A stretch of DNA of 64,000 nucleotides from Parelaphostrongylus tenuis (lineage: Eukaryota; Nematoda; Chromadorea; Rhabditida; Metastrongylidae). The stretch spans positions 62,001 through 126,000 of the forward strand of contig JAHQIW010000606.1 of the NCBI GenBank assembly GCA_019055375.1. Reading direction: 5' to 3'. The position numbers and the translations under genes were made by a program. Every line of letters begins with the position of its first letter. The first letter of the stretch is position 1. The notes beneath the pieces were generated by a model. That model searched no databases. It was not told the DNA's origin and saw only the letters and a list, made by a program, of their open reading frames with translations. This document shows, piece after piece, positions 12,801-24,400 of this stretch.

Positions 12801-15226
12801 GCAAAAAATGGAGGGGTCGAAAATAAGTGTGAAGACGGACCATGTAAGATAAAATCAAATATAAAATCAGATACCTCTATTTCGAGTGCTTCATCAAGAC
12901 CACGCTGGAATTTCAATAGATCTCTTCATTATCATTTGAGCTAACATGTTATGTGGTCTGGTAAATGGGCTCTTGTACAGCCCGATACACGTGTTTCGAC
13001 CTTACCGTTTCGTCAGTCGGGCAGAAACCGCCGTCTTTCAATCTTTTTTAGCCAATCCTCTGTAGGTACTCCAGTCCCCACACTAAGACGTATCGAAGAC
13101 GAACGTTTTACACTGTAAGTCAAGTGGAAATATTACCGAACTTACAGTGTTGTACACTCGACTGCTCTTTGGCTGGTATCTTTATCATATTACACCTTCA
13201 TTTCGAGTGTTCTATTAATACCACGCTCAAATTTCAATAGATCTCTTCATTATTATTTGAGCCAACATGTCAGGTTCGCCCGACTGACGAGAGTGTTTGG
13301 TTGAAACACGTGTATCGGGCTTGTACAAGAGTCCACTTACCAGACCACATGACATGTTGGCTCGATATATAATGAAGAGATCTATTAAAGATAGAAACAG
13401 AGAAAAAACGAATTTGAGAGGAAATCTTCATTCTCACTTTATGCCTAGATTATGACGTAGTTTTTCTCTTGGTTTTTTTCATGATTGAGGCTCAGGGTTT
13501 GTACACTGTCTACTTTCATGAACGGATATATTAAGATGAACACTCGTCCACTGCTGTGGTGATTTCTTCATCTACTTTCCAGTTTATCGTTTGTAGCGAA
13601 TAAGAAAAGATTCAATCTTGTTTAATTTAGGTGGTACCAGCTCATGTATGATGATACACTCTCTCGACAAGCAAAGAAAAGAATGAATGAGCTGCCCGTT
13701 GAGGAGATTTTGCGAATCCAGGTATATTAGTTGCTGGTTCTCAAACCTAGCACAGTAACACAGCACTTAATTTCACTTGACCAATGTCACATATTTTCTC
13801 AGAATCTTGTGATTTTGTGACTTTTCTTCCAGTCTCGTACAGCTTTTACTGTGAGAGAAGAAGACTTGTTACGTGGACTTGACATTGGAACTAATTCTTG
13901 CCCTGATCGCGCGATGATGGAAGAGTTGATAAAAAAATATCCTGAGGATTTTCACTCTGCTCGCACTCCCCAGTCATTGCTGGATCACTGGCACATTCTC
14001 AATTCGTAAGTTTTTTCTTCATCGATAGCATAAAATGTTCCATGTATAATATTCATTTACAAAAAGAAGAAAAAAGATAACAACCGTGAAATACGTGTGG
14101 ACTCGATACCGACAATCAAATTGAGCAACTAAAAAAATTAACAGACATGAATATCTTTGCGGTTGTCGTGAAGAGTTAGGAGAGATTCATTACGGCTCGC
14201 ACAAAAACGTCACGACAGCGCAGCTCATAAATGATACGGTGATGTGATGACGTTAGTGTGAGATTTCTGCTAAAGTCTACTTTTGCTGTTCAAAAGACAC
14301 TGTCATAAACGTATTCTGAGCAGAAATCTCAACATGATACGTTAGAATTTGAAAAAATTTCATTACAACATGTTCTCTATGTGGCAGTGCTTGCAGCTGC
14401 GATTATGCTCATTCATATTATGTTTACAAATCATCAATATGTGATCCGATCAGCAGCGTAGAAGAGAGGGGCACATATGTGGAGAAATAAGGAATAGTTA
14501 GCGTCTAGGAAACGGAAGACTCACTTGAAAGTGGACAAGATCGATCACCCCCAAGGCTCAGACCATACGTCGGCAATACACTATCGTAGATTTTTGCCAG
14601 AAAAAATCTTCGGTCTAGGATATTCTGAATTTGCAATGTTTTCATAATGTTTACATAAAGATGAGTATTGCGTTGAAGTATGCTAGGAGCTTAGGAGATT
14701 TATATATGTTACAGATATGGAATTCTGGCACCAGGACCACAATCAGCGATGCTGGACTGGGAGATGCTGGAACGGACGTACGACCTCACAGGACGAGTGA
14801 ATTTCGATGAGACCAGGGCGCTGAATGCGGCCGCCGCTTGCGACGCCCGTGAACGCGAATATGCCCGGGTGGTCGTGCAACCCGTGACGGGCATCTGCAG
14901 CCCGGCCACCGACGTCCGGGCAACGTTTACGTGGACGAGTGGTCCGCTACCTCGTCCGGACAGATCGAGTGGTCCTAGGACGCAGCACACCGCGTGATCC
15001 CGTCGATTTGGATCTTGCGTTGGAAGGTCCTGCAGAAAAGGTATCGAGGCGGCAAGCGATCATTGCGCGAGATCCGTCTTCAGGAGTGTTTGAGATGACC
15101 AACGTAGGCGCGAGAACTATATTTGTCGACGGGAAACCACTAGGAGCGAATAATCGTACCCGGCTTGTCGACAATTCGATTGTCCAGATTGCCATTATAC
15201 GCTTGGTGTTCCGGATTGGCCAATAA
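6103..15226 (+). CDS. MCRS1: Microspherule protein 1 homologue (FHA domain)
   Basis: MCRS1 is a nuclear/nucleolar FHA protein found in INO80 and NSL chromatin complexes in animals. Nine exons: 6103-6377, 6432-6561, 10757-10945, 11056-11220, 11309-11410, 12340-12413, 13631-13721, 13833-14005, 14715-15226. Exon 2 carries the basic RRSTRDIKRPKFDDELV segment matching the vertebrate RSxRxxKRKKFDDELV region; exons 5-7 give the MCRS N-terminal domain (RRWTAADDVALVTAVTH, then EERYS/RWYQLMYD). The FHA domain is at the end (VVRYLVRTDRVVLGRS, KVSRRQAII, TIFVDGKPL, NNSIVQIA-like). All junctions keep phase. Exon 6 is alternative in its end: the donor AG|GTACAG fits the next exon. A single extra G in 14917-14920 shifts the frame just before the FHA domain. 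Intron 2 (4.2 kb) holds a mariner mini-element. Confidence 0.9.
6797..6880. repeat. (TA)n microsatellite in MCRS1 intron 2
   Basis: ATATATATACATATATATAT...CTATCTATATATAATATATA, about 80 bases, directly followed by a tRNA-like repeat in the other orientation. Confidence 0.9.
6895..7000 (-). repeat. tRNA-derived SINE-like copy, inverted
   Basis: On the minus strand: TGGTGTCCATGGTGTAGTGG TAGCATGC (A-box-like), then TGGGTGAAACATGGATCAAC and CTCCTGCCTAAGGTCG. The T-arm is degraded. It pairs head to head with the plus-strand copy at 7080-7190. Confidence 0.6.
7080..7195 (+). repeat. tRNA-derived SINE-like copy
   Basis: GGTGATGGAGTAGTAGCATCG is an A-box-like head, GAGGGTTCAACTCCCGCGTGG the B box, and GTTTTGCATACCACTCATACTCC the body shared with other copies in the window. 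Located in MCRS1 intron 2. Confidence 0.65.
7410..7822 (+). mobile_element. Internally deleted mariner element with inverted repeats
   Basis: Terminal inverted repeats of about 30 bases (GGTTGAGGAGAAAGTTCCGG... at the left, its complement ending ...TTTCTCCTCAACC at the right, one base indel between them) are flanked by TA on both sides, the mariner target duplication. The 413-bp element keeps only the start of a transposase gene (7543-7695). It lies inside MCRS1 intron 2 and the inverted repeats are nearly intact, so it is probably one of the younger elements here. Confidence 0.9.
7543..7695 (+). CDS. Mariner transposase N-terminal HTH fragment, 50 codons, open
   Basis: The frame reads MELNREQKRLLMLHEYKVG and goes on NAADTVRRINEARGEGTV before stopping at TAA 7693-7695. 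This is the first helix-turn-helix of mariner transposases (compare the family pattern REQIRxLMLHEFKxGxNAxEAxRxINxAFGEGTV). The catalytic DD34D domain is absent because of the internal deletion. The frame has no stop inside, so a short DNA-binding peptide could in principle be made; whether it is expressed cannot be seen. Most likely it is simply the surviving end of the deleted element. Confidence 0.7.
   Translation: MELNREQKRLLMLHEYKVGTNAADTVRRINEARGEGTVRKTTVYDHSKDY
7830..10750. other. MCRS1 intron 2, largely featureless
   Basis: Apart from a piece at about 9722-9775 (TGGCTAACGTTTCGGCGGC...TTCAGAGCC), which resembles the terminal words of the Penelope-like elements at 34260 and 36890, I recognise nothing in this 2.9-kb stretch. 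Open frames in it (for example 9859-10215) show no family resemblance and no splice support. Confidence 0.5.
12950..13385. repeat. Inverted-repeat element with CCCGATACACGTGTTTCG ends
   Basis: TTTGAGCTAACATGTTATGT...GCCCGATACACGTGTTTCGA at the left is repeated in reverse at the right (AAACACGTGTATCGGGCTTG...ACATGACATGTTGGCTC). A second element with the same CCCGATACACGTGTTTCGA core is at 40190-40365. The TTTCG...CGTCAGTCGGGC pattern resembles ends of Penelope-like elements, but no coding part is present. It sits in MCRS1 intron 6. Confidence 0.65.
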
Positions 15227-15437
15227 TATACACATCACTCGGCCGTAGTTTCCGACCTAAAAGTGTAAACGTTAACCCTCTTTGTAGTTTTCTATTTTTT
15301 GCTAACTCTTCACTGACTTTTGTTGTTAATTTGTATGAGTTTATAGATTGAGGACCTTATAAATACACAGCATTTTGTGGCAAGCTTTTCCTATTCGATC
15401 TCTTGATCTTTCAATGCAATGATAAAGAGTTTTAGAG

Positions 15438-15443
15438 AATAAA
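15438..15443 (+). terminator. Likely MCRS1 poly(A) signal
   Basis: AATAAA 212 bases after the MCRS1 stop is the first canonical signal on the plus strand. It lies just 40 bases short of the end of the convergent eat-16 coding region, so the two 3' ends are close or overlapping. Confidence 0.5.
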
Positions 15444-15481
15444 ATTAACATAGTACTGTACACATGAAAGCAGCAAAATAC

Positions 15482-18400
15482 TCACCTGTTAGCATGACCC
15501 GTTCGTATAGGTAGTGAGTCGGAGCTGAGCTGCTTAGGCAAGTTAGTCGACTGCAATTCGTCGCGTTTAACTACCGGTTTACTCTGTGGTTTTTTTGCTG
15601 CCCCCATATTGAAGATAAAATTTCGCCATCCCAACCGCCTTGATCCTTGTTGTTGAGCAGCCGACAGAACTCCCTGTAAGCATAGAGTTTTGCACAGTGA
15701 GTCAGTTGAAAGTCGAAAATATACGTCTTTATGGCACAACTGATTACTTTCGTACGCTCCCAATTCTCAGTACGATTCTATATTTATCTTTGTTCCCTGT
15801 TTATTTACTTGGATTTCCACAAGTACGCTGAGAATCCAAGGCCGAAAACGAACTCACTGTCAAGTAATCGACTTATTCAGAGATTTTTTTTGCGAATGTA
15901 CGCTAAATCGGCAAACCTTGTAGATCTGAGAGCGCACAAATCGTGGATAGGAATCTTTAGCCATTAACGTAAAGACATGCTCCTCTGAATGAGTGAACGC
16001 ATGGCGTCGTGCCGACGCCGTCGTTGCCTTCTGAAGACATTCCAACGTCTGATCCAGAGTCCGTGAATCGACATTCACCTACAAAAGGGCGAACAACTTC
16101 AAATGTACAAACAGGATGTTGGATGACTCATCCGACAGAAAGATGTCTTGCTCATTTACAGCCTGAGGAAAAAAGTTTTCGAGATAACGGTGTAATCCTG
16201 CATTTGAATGCGTCTTTCCCTATTGTTTGAGGATACGGGAAGTATTTGGGTAGTAGAAACAGGAAATCGGGAATCTAGACGGTTGTTCGTGATACCCCGC
16301 TGCGATAGCAATAGGATAGATGAAGCCATATACAAACAAGAAACACCTTTCCGAAATGTTAAACAACTGGTTTGTTACCCGTCAGAGATGTTTGGACATT
16401 GATTAGTAACATTGAATAATTTAAACTTGGAATTACATTTATTCCACACTTATGAGAGGAAGTTCGTATGTTTCTCTTTCGGAAAATTGAACAATTCTGT
16501 ACACCGCTTAGCATTTGAGTTATGATGGGCAGATTACCTGGGCAGGTGCGCCTGGTGCTAGGAATTCTTCATAGATCCGCTCAGTCTTGTGATCAATCTG
16601 CTCGTTCGGCGAGTATTTCAGATCTTGGATAGCGATCCAAAATCGAATATTCTCCGATGAAAATTCAGACTCGAGGAACGTTTCCAACACCTGTAAATCG
16701 AATCCTAAGATATTTGTACAGAAATGAACTTCTAAAAACCAATTTTTCCTTCAACTTTCTAGTTATGGTATTCTTTTATGAATACTCGAAGGTAATAATT
16801 GCAGATTAAATAATTGTAATCCATCACCAAAACTTCCAATTATTTATAATATTCTTTGAGAAGAAGTAATGACTCACTTGACGTCCTATTGGATCCTTCA
16901 CTAATTCTTGTACTGATAATCCCCATCGCTTCACTCGTCTTTCGGTAGGAACCTCAACACTGGAAAACAACAATTGGCTAGGAAGAGAATTACGTATCAT
17001 TACAAAGACATTGATCCCGTCTTCTTTTCGTCTGCTTGAACACTAAAAGCACAACTCACTTATTGCTTAATTATTCCTATCTCATCTCTAATTTCATGGA
17101 ATACTAAGCACCTCTTGACTCTCTCATATAGAATGGTGACTATCGTGGAATGTATTTACAACTTTGGCCGTTTCAAAGAAAAGTGAAAAAGGAAAGTTAT
17201 TGAAATGCATAACAGATTAATTATACAAAATCCTGCCAGGTATTCATCTATCAAGCGTGTTTGGGAGTACGTCAATTGAAGGTGTTTTGCAATATGCATT
17301 CCCTGCATCGATTCCATTTCCCGTACTCACCAAACCTTCCAGTCGGTGAGCAAATTAACAACAGACTTCTTTGGGAGAGTAAGAACTGACTCAATGTATC
17401 GATTTATACCCGCAAGTCATTATATAGTTCAGATATGCATTCAGTCACCTCTGACGATCCTCCATGGATACGAATGTATGGTGGATTACCAAGCGATTGA
17501 TCAATGAATTGGTTGATTGGTTGAAGCTTTAATCTTTACATTTTATTTTAAAACCAATCACCTACTAACATAAATCATCTGAATGAACATCACCTAGCCG
17601 GAAATTTTCACATGGACGGAACAGACTATATCCTTAAGCGTTTTTATGAAATATGTTAAGCCACTAGTACTGTATATATAACATTTTATAAAAAAAATAA
17701 GAGCAGTTAGATTATATTCGAGTACCAAACAATACAATGAAATACCAAAGTTTATAGTCTCGTAAGATATAATAAATTTCAAGATCATATTTTGCTTCGT
17801 GTTGACGCCTAGAAGAGAGAAACCTAGATAATTATGAGTGTTTTCTCTCTTTCTTCCTTTCTCTCATATGGACTTAACAAAACAATAGAATAAAATAACT
17901 TTCCGGAACTAGGTTCATAAAACTCTGAGCATCTTGAGAATAATAGATTTGCTTACGTGTCGGTGTTGAGCGTCCAAAGATTGGTGTCGTCGGTGATCCA
18001 TGGATTCGATGGCTGTGGTGCTGTTAGGAATGGATCGTAATCTACCCGTTGATCTACCCACTGCACCATTCTGTAACATTTATTAACATAAAAGGCCGGG
18101 AGTGTATTGTACGCTATGCATGTGTGGGGTGCGGCAAAGTGGACGATATGCATTGTGACTTATATACAATCTTTCGATAACGAATTATTTGCCATCTTTG
18201 AACCTGAATTTCTGAACCTGAATCTTCAAATTTGAATCTTTCCTTATGTTCATTTTGTGAAATTTTTTATCATAAACTTCGCACCTAAACAATATCTTGC
18301 CAAACACAGGTTTTTTTGCAGAAAGAGCCCCCAGAAAATTGTTCTTTTCATTCAGTCACTCAAAGAACCTCCGGTATGGAAAAAAATGGACGAAATTATT

Positions 18401-21400
18401 TTACAGCAAAGCCACAAAATGGAGTATGCATAATAGATATTGTTGCTAAAATTCCTATATTTTCACAGTAAAATTCGACCTCTATGAGTAGTTAACTTGA
18501 TAAGAATACAAATAATTTAGACTTCCTCTAGACTGTTTGGTAATTATAGCCACAGCCGTCCATGCATGCCCTGAACATTGTACTCAAAAAATTCGTCTTA
18601 CAACTACAATTTACAATTTTACATAAACAAAATAAATAACACTGTTTAGATTTGCAAACCTTACCAACAATCAAATACTTCGCATATTTTAGGTCGTTCC
18701 ATAAATTTTAGTACTAGAGAACAAACACTGAATTTATTGAACAGAAGTAATCTAAATTACATGATTTTGGCACCGTTCAATTGCACATTTTCTTACGAAT
18801 ATTTTGGTATACAACTTGCCCATACGTTTCTCAAATTTGAGCTGTCGTGGGCACAAATCCGCTTGCTACTCATGTACGAATGGCGCGTAGGAGAAAATGC
18901 TAGTGAGGCGGCGCGTAAGACAAAGGAGCTTAGGATGATGATACGCTTGCAGAAAGGACGGCCAGAAAGTGGTTGGCAAAGTTCACAGCTGGAGAGAACA
19001 GTGTGAAGGATCGGTTGCGCTCAGGCCGTCTACAGAAAGCTCTATTATTTTGCGTACCGCTTCACTAGCGATTTCCCTACGCGCCATTCACGCATGAGTA
19101 GTAAGCGAATTTGTTGCTAAGACAGCTCCATCTTTAAGGAACTATAGGCAAAATGTATATCAAAATATTCTCAAGAAAATGTGTAATGAACGATATCAAA
19201 CTCATCCATTTTGATTTATTGTGGTTGATAAATTTCCTGCTCATTGCTCTGGTGCCAAAATCATGGAACGATTTAATATTTTCAGTTCTTACATACAATG
19301 AAGTGCCACTAAGGTGCTCCCTAGAGTCTCGTACGAGATGAGTCCTCAACCAAAAAAAAAGACACGTATACCAGCTATTGCTGCAGGCATGCCTTCGATA
19401 ATCAAGCAATCATGAGGTTCATTGCTATGTGATGCACCATAGCTCCAGTTATGGAAGGATCGACACAAGTATGGACCGAGATTCTGCATTCGTTGTCACT
19501 TCTTCGGCATTGTTTTGGATAACATTGAATTCATTGACGGAAGATGACTCAATTTCTAAGCGGCAAGAGAGTTTTGTTGACACATAGAGGCCATTATATT
19601 CTGCTGCAGTTCTCTTGATAGGCTAGATTTACGATCTGATCCAATATAAACACTCCTATCGGTCAAACAGTACGATGTTACAAACAAAGGGGATTGTCAC
19701 CAGACGGTTGGTTATTGACAGCTTCGATATCGTATATCGCAGAGTGGTAGCAGAGCAACGGCCTTGGTGATGTAGAGGTAGCAGAAGGCCCGGTACCGGT
19801 AAAACGCGAATTCACCTTGCTAACATCACTTATAGAATAACTCATGAAAATTTCTCGCTTTCGTGCTAGTAATGGTCTACCGATACCGGAATGACTGTAG
19901 TCCAACATCCAGGATGTGTAAAACTTAACAACGTAAGATTGTTCACTGCTGACATTAAAGCTTTCATATTTTTTCACCAAATCACTTCCGTCGGCTTCTT
20001 AGACAGGAAGCCACGAAGCCCCGTGTTATTTTAAACATTCTCGATTTCTACTTTATTATCCTTGGACAAAATCAAAATTGAAAACTGAAGTCGCTACTAG
20101 TTGACAATGCTCAAGGATATGATCAATCAACCCTTGATCAGTAATATCAATCCAAAACGATTAAAATTAATAGGACAAATGTCAGGAACATCAGGATAGA
20201 TGTGAAAGAGGAAAGAAGAAAGTAAATAAAAAGGAAGGACCGGCGGATATATAGAAATCTATCGCTACATTCAGTTTATACATCCCCAAAATCAGCTACG
20301 CCTTTAAACATGCATATCTCAGCTCATTGGGGATAAGTTCAGTTGAGATATACTACTGAAATCGAGAGATCTTCGCAACACTTATTCTTCTTTTGTATGG
20401 TGATAGAAATGAGAATGCACAAAGCATACTTGAAGTGAACGAGTGAATAGACTTCCAAATATGCATAGAATGGAAACAATACTTTGGAAAAAATACCAGC
20501 TTTTCTAGAATGATGGAACATACTCTTCAACAACTATGTCAGGTTATTAACATCGTAAGTTTTCTGTTGATCGGATATTATCAATAGATATGAGAATGCC
20601 GAATTTTTGATTACTTATTTACTGCGTTTCTATATCCAAGTGCTACTGGAGGTTCAACTTATTGTATAATATGGATGGAAATGAAAAATAGTGATAAAAC
20701 TCAATATCAGTTGCAAATCAATTCCACTAATGCCTCCCAAATGGTTCACCGCCTCATTATAGCTGTGAGGTGTTCTTGGGTATCGGACTCTGAAGTATAG
20801 CGGAGGAGCAACCCCCAACAGGACCCCCTAAGCTGAGAAGGAGTCCGACATTTACATCCGAAAGACCCAACTAAGAGTAAACGTTACCAGGAAAGACCGC
20901 CATCTTGGTAGCTACTAGTCGCAAGGTAGTAACCGCCCTTTGATCCACAGGGGCCGGCGATTGCTCTTATGTGCTAACGACCTTAGGAAGCCCTAGCTAG
21001 GCTTACCTCGAAAATCCTGGGAACAAACACCTAAACTACCCTGTGTGAGGCTCGCATCATCAGTGCAGACGGGCAGTCCACGTATCCAGGTAAGTAGACC
21101 AATTCCACACGATGACGGCAATGTAGTTTAGATCTACCACTTTTCTTTGTTGAAAAAGCAGATTACTCACTATTCTTAGGGCTTCTATCAGACAAAGTTT
21201 TACTGTTTGTGCAGCTGCTATGAATTAGGCGTCGTCCCAAGCAATAACCGCACAAATTTGAGCATCGAACGTTATGCGTTGTTAGAATTTTTTTTTTGGC
21301 AACAATGCGGTTTTCTCTCTTGAAACAAAAGGAATTTTTTGACAGATGAGTCGTTATTTCCATAGCAGCATGCGCGAACACAAATTCGACCCGAGACGCG

Positions 21401-24400
21401 GGCCGCCCAGCACATCTAAAAATGTAGCGAGCGGTACCCAAAGAGTTAGGGTCTTGTCGAATTTGTGCAAAAGCTGCAAAAATATCAACAAGGACTATAC
21501 GACACACAAACACACGAAAATTACGACACTTTCTAGAACAATCACAATAACAAAAGTTAGCACCATACATCGCCTAGTTTTTATAGCAAAGGCAAGAGAG
21601 AATAATGAATGGACGCAGGAATTGAGAAATCAGAGGAAATGTTTCTCGACGAAACTTTTATAACATCAGTAAAAAGAAAGCTATGGAAATTTGGGTTGCA
21701 GATATGCAGTATTCTCAGATATGCACTATATTCATTGATCTACAAATACTGTACAGATGGCTCTTTTGCTTGACATGTCTCAAAAAAGTCTACGAACGTC
21801 TCCTCAACGACCTACCATCTTGTTGACACGGTAAATATCTCTGTTTCCAAATTCAATACACAACTATTGCAATACTTCCAGTACCCGTTGCAGGTTGAAA
21901 ACTGTCAAGTGTAGAGGATAACTTTTCAAGGACCACTTCTACCACAACATCTGCGTTGGATAGACTATCGATTGAAGAAGGAAAAAGTTTGGCGGAAAAA
22001 TTTTGAGCAGGAAATTGAACAGTCAAAACAAAAGAGTATTGAATTCAATGCATACCGGTCACTCTGCCCTCTTCCACAATTATATCAAAGCATATAGTCA
22101 TGTACGTATTAGAGGGTAGTGCACAGCACTCACGTATCAGAGGCTTTTAAAGCCTTCAACCATGGTTTCGTTTTCAAGGAAAATTTCAGACGATCGACTA
22201 AATTACGGTAGCTCTGAACAGTCGCCTTACGTATCCGTCGATCAACCTAAAATGCAAATTCTTGAGCAACACACAGGTTAATCATAAGATATTTTCGTAA
22301 AATTGATTTTAGAAACAAATAAAAAGTGATAAAAATTTTGAAATAATATTCCTTTTTTCATGTTTTGCAAGCTCTGTTACATTTCAATAAAAAGTTTTTA
22401 TTTGAAACTAGATGTGGTCAATGCAATAACGAGATAATGACAGCTATCAAATGTAGATAGAAGTTTGGGAAAAATTAATTCACGAGCGCTTCTAAATTAG
22501 TCTTGTACTAATAAAAGAGATGTACAATGTCAAAATTTGCTAAGAAATTTTGTGATAAAAATGAAGATACGGTGACATAAGCAACCTTTTGGACGGGCTG
22601 CTCCAAAAAATCCGGATGACAAGGTCTCCGTAATCGCCAAAATGCTCGCTCTTCCGAGTCGTAGACCACCTAAATCTCGAGATGAACTTTAGCGGATCGA
22701 AATCGCTTGAAATTTTTCTGTAACAAGATTTAAGTAATATGCAAAGCCGGTTCAGAAGAAAATTGCTGAACACTGGTAGAAATTATTTGACACTCGAGGA
22801 TGAAAGCTGGCTTTACATAAAATTATAGGCTTCTCAGTAATGAGAACACTTAAAGAACTGAGGAAAGTGAATAGGCTATAGAAGAGACGTGACCCTATCG
22901 ACTTTTTGAAAGAATGGTTCCTTAGATTGCCACCTGATTTCGTGTTTAGAGTCAAAAATTCTATTTAGAAAACGAGAACAAAAACTGGATTTTCAAATTT
23001 GAAACAAAATTTCGGCAGCAGTGAAGATTAACAACGCTTTTGGAGACATCATCCTGTTAAAGTGAATGAAATATTGCTAGTTTAACCCTTTCAGTCACAA
23101 CTGCACATATATGTGCCAGCATTCGCGACGTCGCGCGCTGCGTGCGGGGGGAATTGTGTATTTTCGCGCACTGCAATGGCAATATGGGAACTTATTTGAT
23201 AAACAAAGGAAACTATGTCATCAATAATGATAGGATACGGCGGAAGAGACTTGTACAAAAGTTTTATACTCCATGTCTTAAAAATCTATGTTTCAACGAA
23301 CTAACATCTTTGTGGAAAGCAGCGGATTTCCAAGTGTTATCTCACATTTGTTTCCTTTTCTTTGTTCTACGTTTTTATGATCGTTTGATAATTTGAGAAA
23401 TGTCAATTTTAATTCTAAGCTTGATTTGTGCAACGACCTCCACAATACGGTATATTCACGAAAAAAAAAAGATATTATTTCGCTTTCGAAGTGCGCTCTT
23501 TCAATTTTACAGCGGATTTTTCCGTATAACACAGTAAGATTTTGATTCTAAGAAAACTTTGTCGATATAAAAAAAGATTGTTAATGGAGGGATTCAAATA
23601 AACGTATGTCTAGTCAAAAGAATGCCTACTCTTTCTAGAGATACTTTCAAATGCGAAAGCTACGTGATAAGTTATGTAAAAATTTAGGCATTTTTAGTTC
23701 TTTGATATGATGCTCGCAATGAAATTGTATGATTTTGGTACCGTCAAATTGCGCTTTTTCTTGTGAACATTTTGGTATACAACCTACCTATAACTGCTTT
23801 GAAATGGAGCTGTTTTGGAGATAAGTTCTCTTGCTACTCATGCACGAATGGCACGTAGGAGAAAGTGATATTGAGGCGGCGCGCAAGATCAATAGAGCTT
23901 GCGGAGATGACATGGTTGCAGAAAGGAAGGGCTACCGGGTCGATTCATATGGCACCCATTTTGACTGCTTCCACTGACTTCTTCCAGACCTTATGCAGTT
24001 TATGCAGAATGTGTGCGATAATGTTGAAGCAACAATCGAACTCTTCGGCTAGCGTTCGGCATGTCATTGAGGGATTCTTTTCGACCATCTCAAGGACAGC
24101 TTGTGGACTAATTCCTGTGAACGGACTGAGCGCGACTGATCCTCTACTGCTCTCTTCGGCTTTGAACTTCGCTAACCACTTCCTAGCAATCTATTCTGCA
24201 ACCTTGTCATCGTCCCCAAGTCCACGAATCTTGCACGCTGCTTCAGTAGCATTTTCCCTTACGCGTCATTCGTGTATGAGTACCAAGCGGACTTGTTTCC
24301 AAGACAGGTGCATCTCATGCCAATGTAGGCAAGTTGTAAATCAAAATTTTCGCAAGGAAAAGCGCAGTTCAACGATGTCCAAAATCATGCGATTTCATTG

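Noticed and set aside
21163..21570. 135-codon minus-strand frame in an eat-16 intron
   Set aside because: Crosses a tRNA-derived repeat; no recognisable domain and no splice sites that fit eat-16.
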